DNA from: Ilex aquifolium
Lineage: Eukaryota > Streptophyta > Magnoliopsida > Aquifoliales > Aquifoliaceae
NCBI GenBank assembly: GCA_951799425.1
Contig: OX637394.1
Coordinates: 52,827,142-52,891,141, forward strand
Length of the DNA: 64,000 nucleotides
Direction of reading: 5' to 3'
Part shown: positions 36,475 to 49,643 of the stretch, one piece after another
How the letters are laid out: each line of letters begins with the position of its first letter
How positions within the stretch are numbered: the first letter of the stretch is position 1
Translations under genes and position numbers: made by a program
Notes under the pieces: generated by a model
Told to the model about the DNA's origin: nothing
The model's input: only the letters and a program-made list of their open reading frames with translations
Database searches by the model: none

Positions 36475-39111
36475 GACATAACTTTTTCTCCCGACATCGG
36501 ATTGAGCTAACTCTTGCGGCATTGTAAAGAGAACTTGAAACCCTAACCAATATATTGCGATCAAAATTGGTGATTCATCTTCTAGCAAGGTCGAAATGGT
36601 GATGGAAGTTTGGTATAGTTGGCCATTCCCCTCCACAAGGAAAAATAAGTAATTTCCCATTCTTTAGTATTTCTGACATAACTTTTTACTCCGGTCTCTG
36701 ATTAAGATGATTCTTGCGGCATATCCCTAACCACTTTATTCACATCAATAGTCATGAAAAATCCTCTAGCATGGGCTATATTGTAACGCAAGTTTGGTGT
36801 AATAAGTAGTCATCCTTTAAAATGAAATAGTATATCCGACATAACTTTTTCTCCCGACATCGGATTGAGCTAACTCTTGCGGCATTGTAAAGAGAACTTG
36901 AAACCCTAACCAATATATTGCGATCAAAATTGGTGATTCTTCTTCTACCAAGGTCGAAATGGTGATGGAAGTTTGGAATAGTTGGCCATTCCCATCCACA
37001 AGGAAAAATAAGTAATTTCCCATTCTTTAGTATTTCTGACATAACTTTTTACTCTGGTCTCTGATTAAGATGATTCTTACGGCATTGTAAAGAATTCTTC
37101 AATCCCTAACCACTTTATTCACATCAATAGTCATGAAAAATCCTCTAGCATGGGCTATATTGTAACGCAAGTTTGGTGTAGTAAGTAGTCCTCCTTTAAA
37201 ATGAAATAGTCTATCCGACATAACTTTTTCTCCCGAAATCTGATTGAGCTAACTCTTGCGGCATTGTAAAGAGAACTTGAAACCCTAACCAATATATTGC
37301 GATCAAAATTGGTGATTGATCTTCTAGCAAGGTCGAAATGGTGATGGAAGTTTGGTATAGTTGGCCATTCCCCTCCACAAGGAAAAATAAGTAATTTCCC
37401 ATTCTTTAGTATTTCTGACATAACTTTTTACTCCGGTCTCTGATTAAGATGATTCTTGCGGCGTTGTAAAGAATTCTTGAATCCGTAACCACTTTATCCA
37501 CATCAATAGTCATGAAAAATCCTCTAGCATGGGCTATATTGTAAAGCAAGTTTGGTGTAATAAGTAGTCATCCTTTAAAATGAAATAGTATATCCGACAT
37601 AACTTTTTCTCCCGACATCGGATTGAGCTAACTCTTGCGGCATTGTAAAGAGAACTTGAAACCCTAACCAATATATTGCGATCAAAATTGGTGATTCATC
37701 TTCTAGCAAGGTCGAAATGGTGATGGAAGTTTGGTATAGTTGGCCATTCCCCTCCACAAGGAAAAATAAGTAATTTCCCATTCTTTAGTATTTCTGACAT
37801 AACTTTTTACTCCGGTCTCTGATTAAGATGATTCTTGCGGCATTGTAAAGAATTCTTGAATCCCTAACCACTTTATTCACATCAATAGTCATGAAAAATC
37901 CTCTAGCATGGGCTATATTGTAACGCAAGTTTGGTGTAGTAAGTAGTCATCCTTTAAAATGAAATAGTATATCCGACATAACTTTTTCTCCCGAAATCGG
38001 ATTGAGCTAACTCTTGCGGCATTGTAAAGAGAACTTGAAACCCTAACCAATATATTGCGATCAAAATTGGTGATTGATCTTCTAGCAAGGTCGAAATGGT
38101 GATGGAAGTTTGGTATAGTTGGCCATTCCCCTCCACAAGGAAAAATAAGTAATTTCCCATTCTTTAGTATTTCTGACATAACTTTTTACTCCGGTCTCTG
38201 ATTAAGATGATTCTTGCGGCATTGTAAAGAATTCTTGAATCCGTAACCACTTTATTCACATCAATAGTCATGAAAAATCCTCTAGCATGGGCTATATTGT
38301 AACGCAAGTTTGGTGTAATAAGTAGTCATCCTTTAAAATGAAATAGTATATCCGACATAACTTTTTCTCCCGACATCGGATTGAGCTAACTCTTGCGGCA
38401 TTGTAAAGAGAACTTGAAACCCTAACCAATATATTGCGATCAAAATTGGTGATTCATCTTCTAGCAAGGTCGAAATGGTGATGGAAGTTTGGTATAGTTG
38501 GCCATTCCCCTCCACAAGGAAAAATAAGTAATTTCCCATTCTTTAGTATTTCTGACATAACTTTTTACTCCGGTCTCTGCTTAAGATGATTCTTGCGGCA
38601 TTGTAAAGAATTCTTGAATCCCTAACCACTTTATTCACATCAATAGTCATGAAAAATCCTCTAGCATGGGCTATATTGTAACGCAAGTTTGGTGTAGTAA
38701 GTAGTCATCCTTTAAAATGAAATAGTATATCCGACATAACTTTTTCTCCCGAAATCGGATTGAGCTAACTCTTGCGGCATTGTAAAGAGAACTTGAAACC
38801 CTAACCAATATATTCCGATCAAAATTGGTGATTGACCTTCTAGCAAGGTCGAAATGGTGATGGAAGTTTGGTATAGTTGGCCATTCCCCTCCACAAGGAA
38901 AAATAAGTAATTTCCCATTCTTTAGTATTTCTGACATAACTTTTTACTCCGGTCTCTGATTAAGATGATTCTTGCGGCATTGTAAAGAATTCTTGAATCC
39001 GTAACCACTTTATTCACATCAATAGTCATGAAAAATCCTCTAGCATGGGCTATATTGTAACGCAAGTTTGGTGTAATAAGTAGTCATCCTTTAAAATGAA
39101 ATAGTATATCC
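36475..39111. repeat. 7-unit HOR copy with X1 and X2 (2637 bp)
   Basis: Order M1, X1 (36838), X2 (37217), M1-type A with full B (37596), M4, M5, M6. It matches 28201-30561 at +8274 bp with a few changes: agatgattct versus agattattct, actctggtc versus actccggtc after X1, gcgttgtaa near 37463 and gtaaagcaag near 37545. Its M6 reads gattgacctt, like units at 17.7, 22.3 and 54.2 kb. Confidence 0.82.
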
Positions 39112-39474
39112 GACATAACTTTTTCTCCCGACATCGGATTGAGCTAACTCTTGCGGCATTGTAAAGAGAACTTGAAACCCTAACCAATATATTGCGATCA
39201 AAATTGGTGATTGATCTTCTAGCAAGGTCGAAATGGTGATGGAAGTTTGGTATAGTTGGCCATTCCCCTCCACAAGGAAAAATAAGTAATTTCCCATTCT
39301 TTAGTATTTCTGACATAACTTTTTACTCTGGTCTCTGATTAAGATGATTCTTGCGGCATATCCCTAACCACTTTATTCACATCAATAGTCATGAAAAATC
39401 CTCTAGCATGGGCTATATTGTAACGCAAGTTTGGTGTAGTAAGTAGTCATCCTTTAAAATGAAATAGTATATCC
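39112..39474. repeat. Hybrid 363-bp unit: M5/M1-type start with M3/M4-type middle
   Basis: The A subunit has ccgacatcgg, as in M1 and M5, but gattgatc, as in M3, M4 and M6. It is followed by actctggtc and the 16-bp deletion. Other units with ccgacatcgg almost all read gattcatc, so this looks like a crossover or conversion product with a junction between unit offsets of about 20 and 100. Confidence 0.75.
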
Positions 39475-40990
39475 GACATAACTTTTTCTCCCGAAATCGG
39501 ATTGAGCTAACTCTTGCGGCATTGTAAAGAGAACTTGAAACCCTAACCAATATATTGCGATCAAAATTGGTGATTCATCTTCTAGCAAGGTCGAAATGGT
39601 GATGGAAGTTTGGTATAGTTGGCCATTCCCCTCCACAAGGAAAAATAAGTAATTTCCCATTCTTTAGTATTTCTGACATAACTTTTTACTCCGGTCTCTG
39701 ATTAAGATGATTCTTGTGGCATTGTAAAGAATTCTTGAATCCCTAACCACTTTCTTCACATCAATAGTCATGAAAAATCCTCTAGCATGGGCTATATTGT
39801 AACGCAAGTTTGGTGTAGTAAGTAGTCATCCTTTAAAATGAAATAGTATATCCGACATAACTTTTTCTCCCGAAATCGGATTGAGCTAACTCTTGCGGCA
39901 TTGTAAAGAGAACTTGAAACCCTAACCAATATATTGCGATCAAAATTGGTGATTGATCTTCTAGCAAGGTCGAAATGGTGATGGAAGTTTGGTATAGTTG
40001 GCCATTCCCCTCCACAAGGAAAAATAAGTAATTTCCCATTCTTTAGTATTTCTGACATAACTTTTTACTCCGGTCTCTGATTAAGATGATTCTTGCGGCA
40101 TTGTAAAGAATTCTTGAATCCCTAACAACTTTATTCACATCAATAGTCATGAAAAATCCTCTAGCATGGGCTATATTGTAACGCAAGTTTGGTGTAGTAA
40201 GTAGTCATCCTTTAAAATGAAATAGTATATCCGACATAACTTTTTCTCCCGAAATCGGATTGAGCTAACTCTTGCGGCATTGTAAAGAGAACTTGAAACC
40301 CTAACCAATATATTGCGATCAAAATTGGTGATTGATCTTCTAGCAAGGTCGAAATGGTGATGGAAGTTTGGTATAGTTGGCCATTCCCCTCCACAAGGAA
40401 AAATAAGTAATTTCCCATTCTTTAGTATTTCTGACATAACTTTTTACTCCGGTCTCTGATTAAGATGATTCTTGCGGCATTGTAAAGAATTCTTGAATCC
40501 GTAACCACTTTATTCACATCAATAGTCATGAAAAATCCTCTAGCATGGGCTATATTGTAACGCAAGTTTGGTGTAATAAGTAGTCATCCTTTAAAATGAA
40601 ATAGTATATCCGACATAACTTTTTCTCCCGACATCGGATTGAGCTAACTCTTGCGGCATTGTAAAGAGAACTTGAAACCCTAACCAATATATTGCGATCA
40701 AAATTGGTGATTCATCTTCTAGCAAGGTCGAAATGGTGATGGAAGTTTGGTATAGTTGGCCATTCCCCTCCACAAGGAAAAATAAGTAATTTCCCATTCT
40801 TTAGTATTTCTGACATAACTTTTTACTCCGGTCTCTGCTTAAGATGATTCTTGCGGCATTGTAAAGAATTCTTGAATCCCTAACCACTTTATTCACATCA
40901 ATAGTCATGAAAAATCCTCTAGCATGGGCTATATTGTAACGCAAGTTTGGTGTAGTAAGTAGTCATCCTTTAAAATGAAATAGTATATCC
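39475..40990. repeat. M2-M5 run completing a 5-unit HOR copy
   Basis: With the hybrid at 39112 this makes a 1879-bp copy: hybrid, M2, M3, M4, M5, with no M6. M3 has a private cctaacaac near 40127. Confidence 0.8.
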
Positions 40991-41353
40991 GACATAACTT
41001 TTTCTCCCGAAATCGGATTGAGCTAACTCTTGCGGCATTGTAAAGAGAACTTGAAACCCTAACCAATATATTGCGATCAAAATTGGTGATTGATCTTCTA
41101 GCAAGGTCGAAATGGTGATGGAAGTTTGGTATAGTTGGCCATTCCCCTCCACAAGGAAAAATAAGTAATTTCCCATTCTTTAGTATTTCTGACATAACTT
41201 TTTACTCTGGTCTCTGATTAAGATGATTCTTGCGGCATATCCCTAACCACTTTATTCACATCAATAGTCATGAAAAATCCTCTAGCATGGGCTATATTGT
41301 AACGCAAGTTTGGTGTAGTAAGTAGTCATCCTTTAAAATGAAATAGTATATCC
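40991..41353. repeat. 363-bp deletion unit on an M3-type A subunit
   Basis: The A subunit has ccgaaatcgg, tgcgatc and gattgatc (M3/M4 pattern), whereas deletion units normally have ccgacatcgg and gattcatc. It is followed by actctggtc and the 16-bp deletion. Only this unit and 50386-50748 carry the deletion behind a ccgaaatcgg A subunit. Confidence 0.85.
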
Positions 41354-44006
41354 GACATAACTTTTTCTCCCGAAATCGGATTGAGCTAACTCTTGCGGCA
41401 TTGTAAAGAGAACTTGAAACCCTAACCAATATATTGCGATCAAAATTGGTGATTCATCTTCTAGCAAGGTCGAAATGGTGATGGAAGTTTGGTATAGTTG
41501 GCCATTCCCCTCCACAAGGAAAAATAAGTAATTTCCCATTCTTTAGTATTTCTGACATAACTTTTTACTCCGGTCTCTGATTAAGATGATTCTTGTGGCA
41601 TTGTAAAGAATTCTTGAATCCCTAACCACTTTCTTCACATCAATAGTCATGAAAAATCCTCTAGCATGGGCTATATTGTAACGCAAGTTTGGTGTAGTAA
41701 GTAGTCATCCTTTAAAATGAAATAGTATATCCGACATAACTTTTTCTCCCGAAATCGGATTGAGCTAACTCTTGCGGCATTGTAAAGAGAACTTGAAACC
41801 CTAACCAATATATTGCGATCAAAATTGGTGATTGATCTTCTAGCAAGGTCGAAATGGTGATGGAAGTTTGGTATAGTTGGCCATTCCCCTCCACAAGGAA
41901 AAATAAGTAATTTCCCATTCTTTAGTATTTCTGACATAACTTTTTACTCCGGTCTCTGATTAAGATGATTCTTGCGGCATTGTAAAGAATTCTTGAATCC
42001 CTAACCACTTTATTCACATCAATAGTCATGAAAAATCCTCTAGCATGGGCTATATTGTAACGCAAGTTTGGTGTAGTAAGTAGTCATCCTTTAAAATGAA
42101 ATAGTATATCCGACATAACTTTTTCTCCCGAAATCGGATTGAGCTAACTCTTGCGGCATTGTAAAGAGAACTTGAAACCCTAACCAATATATTGCGATCA
42201 AAATTGGTGATTGATCTTCTAGCAAGGTCGAAATGGTGATGGAAGTTTGGTATAGTTGGCCATTCCCCTCCACAAGGAAAAATAAGTAATTTCCCATTCT
42301 TTAGTATTTCTGACATAACTTTTTACTCCGGTCTCTGATTAAGATGATTCTTGCGGCATTGTAAAGAATTCTTGAATCCGTAACCACTTTATTCACATCA
42401 ATAGTCATGAAAAATCCTCTAGCATGGGCTATATTGTAACGCAAGTTTGGTGTAATAAGTAGTCATCCTTTAAAATGAAATAGTATATCCGACATAACTT
42501 TTTCTCCCGACATCGGATTGAGCTAACTCTTGCGGCATTGTAAAGAGAACTTGAAACCCTAACCAATATATTGCGATCAAAATTGGTGATTCATCTTCTA
42601 GCAAGGTCGAAATGGTGATGGAAGTTTGGTATAGTTGGCCATTCCCCTCCACAAGGAAAAATAAGTAATTTCCCATTCTTTAGTATTTCTGACATAACTT
42701 TTTACTCCGGTCTCTGCTTAAGATGATTCTTGCGGCATTGTAAAGAATTCTTGAATCCCTAACCACTTTATTCACATCAATAGTCATGAAAAATCCTCTA
42801 GCATGGGCTATATTGTAACGCAAGTTTGGTGTAGTAAGTAGTCATCCTTTAAAATGAAATAGTATATCCGACATAACTTTTTCTCCCGAAATCGGATTGA
42901 GCTAACTCTTGCGGCATTGTAAAGAGAACTTGAAACCCTAACCAATATATTGCGATCAAAATTGGTGATTGATCTTCTAGCAAGGTCGAAATGGTGATGG
43001 AAGTTTGGTATAGTTGGCCATTCCCCTCCACAAGGAAAAATAAGTAATTTCCCATTCTTTAGTATTTCTGACATAACTTTTTACTCCGGTCTCTGATTAA
43101 GATGATTCTTGCGGCATTGTAAAGAATTCTTGAATCCGTAACCACTTTATTCACATCAATAGTCATGAAAAATCCTCTAGCATGGGCTATATTGTAACGC
43201 AAGTTTGGTGTAATAAGTAGTCATCCTTTAAAATGAAATAGTATATCCGACATAACTTTTTCTCCCGACATCGGATTGAGGTAACTCTTGCGGCATTGTA
43301 AAGAGAACTTGAAACCCTAACCAATATATTGCGATCAAAATTGGTGATTCATCTTCTAGCAAGGTCGAAATGGTGATGGAAGTTTGGTATAGTTGGCCAT
43401 TCCCCTCCACAAGGAAAAATAAGTAATTTCCCATTCTTTAGTATTTCTGACATAACTTTTTACTCCGGTCTCTGCTTAAGATGATTCTTGCGGCATTGTA
43501 AAGAATTCTTGAATCCCTAACCACTTTATTCACATCAATAGTCATGAAAAATCCTCTAGCATGGGCTATATTGTAACGCAAGTTTGGTGTAGTAAGTAGT
43601 CATCCTTTAAAATGAAATAGTATATCCGACATAACTTTTTCTCCCGAAATCGGATTGAGCTAACTCTTGCGGCATTGTAAAGAGAACTTGAAACCCTAAC
43701 CAATATATTCCGATCAAAATTGGTGATTGATCTTCTAGCAAGGTCGAAATGGTGATGGAAGTTTGGTATAGTTGGCCATTCCCCTCCACAAGGAAAAATA
43801 AGTAATTTCCCATTCTTTAGTATTTCTGACATAACTTTTTACTCCGGTCTCTGATTAAGATGATTCTTGCGGCATTGTAAAGAATTCTTGAATCCGTAAC
43901 CACTTTATCCACATCAATAGTCATGAAAAATCCTCTAGCATGGGCTATATTGTAACGCAAGTTTGGTGTAATAAGTAGTCATCCTTTAAAATGAAATAGT
44001 ATATCC
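41354..44006. repeat. M2-M6 run with an M4-M5 doubling
   Basis: Order M2, M3, M4, M5, M4, M5, M6. With the unit at 40991 this is an 8-unit, 3016-bp copy. The second M4-M5 pair (42870-43627) is an internal two-unit duplication. Its M5 has a private gaggtaactc near 43279, where others read gagctaactc. Confidence 0.82.
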
Positions 44007-45127
44007 GACATAACTTTTTCTCCCGACATCGGATTGAGCTAACTCTTGCGGCATTGTAAAGAGAACTTGAAACCCTAACCAATATATTGCGATCAAAATT
44101 GGTGATTCATCTTCTAGCAAGGTCGAAATGGTGATGGAAGTTTGGTATAGTTGGCCATTCCCCTCCACAAGGAAAAATAAGTAATTTCCCATTCTTTAGT
44201 ATTTCTGACATAACTTTTTACTCCGGTCTCTGATTAAGATGATTCTTGCGGCATATCCCTAACCACTTTATTCACATCAATAGTCATGAAAAATCCTCTA
44301 GCATGGGCTATATTGTAACGCAAGTTTGGTGTAGTAAGTAGTCATCCTTTAAAATGAAATAGTATATCCGACATAACTTTTTCTCCCGAAATCGGATTGA
44401 GCTAACTCTTGCGGCATTGTAAAGAGAACTTGAAACCCTAACCAATATATTGCGATCAAAATTGGTGATTCATCTTCTAGCAAGGTCGAAATGGTGATGG
44501 AAGTTTGGTATAGTTGGCCATTCCCCTCCACAAGGAAAAATAAGTAATTTCCCATTCTTTAGTATTTCTGACATAACTTTTTACTCCGGTCTCTGATTAA
44601 GATGATTCTTGTGGCATTGTAAAGAATTCTTGAATCCCTAACCACTTTCTTCACATCAATAGTCATGAAAAATCCTCTAGCATGGGCTATATTGTAACGC
44701 AAGTTTGGTGTAGTAAGTAGTCCTCCTTTAAAATGAAATAGTCTATCCGACATAACTTTTTCTCTCGAAATCGGATTGAGCTAACTCTTGCGGCATTGTA
44801 AAGAGAACTTGAAACCCTAACCAATATATTGCGATCAAAATTGGTGATTGATCTTCTAGCAAGGTCGAAATGGTGATGGAAGTTTGGTATAGTTGGCCAT
44901 TCCCCTCCACAAGGAAAAATAAGTAATTTCCCATTCTTTAGTATTTCTGACATAACTTTTTACTCCGGTCTCTGATTAAGATGATTCTTGCGGCATTGTA
45001 AAGAATTCTTGAATCCGTAACCACTTTATCCACATCAATAGTCATGAAAAATCCTCTAGCATGGGCTATATTGTAACGCAAGTTTGGTGTAATAAGTAGT
45101 CATCCTTTAAAATGAAATAGTATATCC
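44007..45127. repeat. 3-unit contracted HOR copy (1121 bp)
   Basis: Order M1, M2, then a unit at 44749 with tagtctatcc, gattgatc and a tccgtaacc/tatccac B subunit. That last unit is preceded by agtcctcc instead of agtcatcc and has a private tctctcgaaatcgg near 44762. It resembles the X2 class except that its dyad is intact. Confidence 0.8.
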
Positions 45128-47385
45128 GACATAACTTTTTCTCCCGACATCGGATTGAGCTAACTCTTGCGGCATTGTAAAGAGAACTTGAAACCCTAAC
45201 CAATATATTGCGATCAAAATTGGTGATTCATCTTCTAGCAAGGTCGAAATGGTGATGGAAGTTTGGTATAGTTGGCCATTCCCCTCCACAAGGAAAAATA
45301 AGTAATTTCCCATTCTTTAGTATTTCTGACATAACTTTTTACTCTGGTCTCTGATTAAGATGATTCTTGCGGCATATCCCTAACCACTTTATTCACATCA
45401 ATAGTCATGAAAAATCCTCTAGCATGGGCTATATTGTAACGCAAGTTTGGTGTAGTAAGTAGTCATCCTTTAAAATGAAATAGTATATCCGACATAACTT
45501 TTTCTCCCGAAATCGGATTGAGCTAACTCTTGCGGCATTGTAAAGAGAACTTGAAACCCTAACCAATATATTGCGATCAAAATTGGTGATTCATCTTCTA
45601 GCAAGGTCGAAATGGTGATGGAAGTTTGGTATAGTTGGCCATTCCCCTCCACAAGGAAAAATAAGTAATTTCCCATTCTTTAGTATTTCTGACATAACTT
45701 TTTACTCCGGTCTCTGATTAAGATGATTCTTGTGGCATTGTAAAGAATTCTTGAATCCCTAACCACTTTCTTCACATCAATAGTCATGAAAAATCCTCTA
45801 GCATGGGCTATATTGTAACGCAAGTTTGGTGTAGTAAGTAGTCATCCTTTAAAATGAAATAGTATATCCGACATAACTTTTTCTCCCGAAATCGGATTGA
45901 GCTAACTCTTGCGGCATTGTAAAGAGAACTTGAAACCCTAACCAATATATTGCGATCAAAATTGGTGATTGATCTTCTAGCAAGGTCGAAATGGTGATGG
46001 AAGTTTGGTATAGTTGGCCATTCCCCTCCACAAGGAAAAATAAGTAATTTCCCATTCTTTAGTATTTCTGACATAACTTTTTACTCCGGTCTCTGATTAA
46101 GATGATTCTTGCGGCATTGTAAAGAATTCTTGAATCCCTAACCACTTTATTCACATCAATAGTCATGAAAAATCCTCTAGCATGGGCTATATTGTAACGC
46201 AAGTTTGGTGTAGTAAGTAGTCATCCTTTAAAATGAAATAGTATATCCGACATAACTTTTTCTCCCGAAATCGGATTGAGCTAACTCTTGCGGCATTGTA
46301 AAGAGAACTTGAAACCCTAACCAATATATTGCGATCAAAATTGGTGATTGATCTTCTAGCAAGGTCGAAATGGTGATGGAAGTTTGGTATAGTTGGCCAT
46401 TCCCCTCCACAAGGAAAAATAAGTAATTTCCCATTCTTTAGTATTTCTGACATAACTTTTTACTCCGGTCTCTGATTAAGATGATTCTTGCGGCATTGTA
46501 AAGAATTCTTGAATCCGTAACCACTTTATTCACATCAATAGTCATGAAAAATCCTCTAGCATGGGCTATATTGTAACGCAAGTTTGGTGTAATAAGTAGT
46601 CATCCTTTAAAATGAAATAGTATATCCGACATAACTTTTTCTCCCGACATCGGATTGAGCTAACTCTTGCGGCATTGTAAAGAGAACTTGAAACCCTAAC
46701 CAATATATTGCGATCAAAATTGGTGATTCATCTTCTAGCAAGGTCGAAATGGTGATGGAAGTTTGGTATAGTTGGCCATTCCCCTCCACAAGGAAAAATA
46801 AGTAATTTCCCATTCTTTAGTATTTCTGACATAACTTTTTACTCCGGTCTCTGCTTAAGATGATTCTTGCGGCATTGTAAAGAATTCTTGAATCCCTAAC
46901 CACTTTATTCACATCAATAGTCATGAAAAATCCTCTAGCATGGGCTATATTGTAACGCAAGTTTGGTGTAGTAAGTAGTCATCCTTTAAAATGAAATAGT
47001 ATATCCGACATAACTTTTTCTCCCGAAATCGGATTGAGCTAACTCTTGCGGCATTGTAAAGAGAACTTGAAACCCTAACCAATATATTCCGATCAAAATT
47101 GGTGATTGATCTTCTAGCAAGGTCGAAATGGTGATGGAAGTTTGGTATAGTTGGCCATTCCCCTCCACAAGGAAAAATAAGTAATTTCCCATTCTTTAGT
47201 ATTTCTGACATAACTTTTTACTCCGGTCTCTGATTAAGATGATTCTTGCGGCATTGTAAAGAATTCTTGAATCCGTAACCACTTTATCCACATCAATAGT
47301 CATGAAAAATCCTCTAGCATGGGCTATATTGTAACGCAAGTTTGGTGTAATAAGTAGTCATCCTTTAAAATGAAATAGTATATCC
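45128..47385. repeat. Canonical 6-unit HOR copy (2258 bp)
   Basis: Order M1-M6. Its M1 carries the actctgg form of the deletion, while the adjacent copy at 47386 carries actccgg. Confidence 0.87.
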
Positions 47386-49643
47386 GACATAACTTTTTCT
47401 CCCGACATCGGATTGAGCTAACTCTTGCGGCATTGTAAAGAGAACTTGAAACCCTAACCAATATATTGCGATCAAAATTGGTGATTCATCTTCTAGCAAG
47501 GTCGAAATGGTGATGGAAGTTTGGTATAGTTGGCCATTCCCCTCCACAAGGAAAAATAAGTAATTTCCCATTCTTTAGTATTTCTGACATAACTTTTTAC
47601 TCCGGTCTCTGATTAAGATGATTCTTGCGGCATATCCCTAACCACTTTATTCACATCAATAGTCATGAAAAATCCTCTAGCATGGGCTATATTGTAACGC
47701 AAGTTTGGTGTAGTAAGTAGTCATCCTTTAAAATGAAATAGTATATCCGACATAACTTTTTCTCCCGAAATCGGATTGAGCTAACTCTTGCGGCATTGTA
47801 AAGAGAACTTGAAACCCTAACCAATATATTGCGATCAAAATTGGTGATTCATCTTCTAGCAAGGTCGAAATGGTGATGGAAGTTTGGTATAGTTGGCCAT
47901 TCCCCTCCACAAGGAAAAATAAGTAATTTCCCATTCTTTAGTATTTCTGACATAACTTTTTACTCCGGTCTCTGATTAAGATGATTCTTGTGGCATTGTA
48001 AAGAATTCTTGAATCCCTAACCACTTTCTTCACATCAATAGTCATGAAAAATCCTCTAGCATGGGCTATATTGTAACGCAAGTTTGGTGTAGTAAGTAGT
48101 CATCCTTTAAAATGAAATAGTATATCCGACATAACTTTTTCTCCCGAAATCGGATTGAGCTAACTCTTGCGGCATTGTAAAGAGAACTTGAAACCCTAAC
48201 CAATATATTGCGATCAAAATTGGTGATTGATCTTCTAGCAAGGTCGAAATGGTGATGGAAGTTTGGTATAGTTGGCCATTCCCCTCCACAAGGAAAAATA
48301 AGTAATTTCCCATTCTTTAGTATTTCTGACATAACTTTTTACTCCGGTCTCTGATTAAGATGATTCTTGCGGCATTGTAAAGAATTCTTGAATCCCTAAC
48401 CACTTTATTCACATCAATAGTCATGAAAAATCCTCTAGCATGGGCTATATTGTAACGCAAGTTTGGTGTAGTAAGTAGTCATCCTTTAAAATGAAATAGT
48501 ATATCCGACATAACTTTTTCTCCCGAAATCGGATTGAGCTAACTCTTGCGGCATTGTAAAGAGAACTTGAAACCCTAACCAATATATTGCGATCAAAATT
48601 GGTGATTGATCTTCTAGCAAGGTCGAAATGGTGATGGAAGTTTGGTATAGTTGGCCATTCCCCTCCACAAGGAAAAATAAGTAATTTCCCATTCTTTAGT
48701 ATTTCTGACATAACTTTTTACTCCGGTCTCTGATTAAGATGATTCTTGCGGCATTGTAAAGAATTCTTGAATCCGTAACCACTTTATTCACATCAATAGT
48801 CATGAAAAATCCTCTAGCATGGGCTATATTGTAACGCAAGTTTGGTGTAATAAGTAGTCATCCTTTAAAATGAAATAGTATATCCGACATAACTTTTTCT
48901 CCCGACATCGGATTGAGCTAACTCTTGCGGCATTGTAAAGAGAACTTGAAACCCTAACCAATATATTGCGATCAAAATTGGTGATTCATCTTCTAGCAAG
49001 GTCGAAATGGTGATGGAAGTTTGGTATAGTTGGCCATTCCCCTCCACAAGGAAAAATAAGTAATTTCCCATTCTTTAGTATTTCTGACATAACTTTTTAC
49101 TCCGGTCTCTGCTTAAGATGATTCTTGCGGCATTGTAAAGAATTCTTGAATCCCTAACCACTTTATTCACATCAATAGTCATGAAAAATCCTCTAGCATG
49201 GGCTATATTGTAACGCAAGTTTGGTGTAGTAAGTAGTCATCCTTTAAAATGAAATAGTATATCCGACATAACTTTTTCTCCCGAAATCGGATTGAGCTAA
49301 CTCTTGCGGCATTGTAAAGAGAACTTGAAACCCTAACCAATATATTCCGATCAAAATTGGTGATTGATCTTCTAGCAAGGTCGAAATGGTGATGGAAGTT
49401 TGGTATAGTTGGCCATTCCCCTCCACAAGGAAAAATAAGTAATTTCCCATTCTTTAGTATTTCTGACATAACTTTTTACTCCGGTCTCTGATTAAGATGA
49501 TTCTTGCGGCATTGTAAAGAATTCTTGAATCCGTAACCACTTTATCAACATCAATAGTCATGAAAAATCCTCTAGCATGGGCTATATTGTAACGCAAGTT
49601 TGGTGTAATAAGTAGTCATCCTTTAAAATGAAATAGTATATCC
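47386..49643. repeat. Canonical 6-unit HOR, type copy for M1-M6 (2258 bp)
   Basis: M1 (47386): ccgacatcgg, gattcatc, 16-bp deletion in B. M2 (47749): ccgaaatcgg, gattcatc, then gtggc and tcttcac. M3 (48128): gattgatc, ordinary B. M4 (48507): gattgatc, then tccgtaacc, tattcac, taataag. M5 (48886): ccgacatcgg, gattcatc, then ctgcttaag. M6 (49265): tccgatc, gattgatc, then tccgtaacc, tatccac, taataag. Length is 6 x 379 minus 16. Exact-length copies are also at 30838, 34217, 45128 and 56402. The M6 of this copy has a private tatcaacatc near 49543. Confidence 0.9.

Larger units (their letters stand above)
30322..37099. repeat. 3379-bp tandem duplication (9 units, two deletions)
   Basis: Positions 30322-33720 recur at 33701-37099. 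The limits are gcggc at 30321 versus acggc at 33700 on the left, and ttgaatccc at 33721 versus ttcaatccc at 37100 on the right. The repeated series is M6, M1, M2, M3, M4, M5, M6, M1, X1, and I noticed no internal difference. The length fits 9 x 379 minus 2 x 16. Confidence 0.85.
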
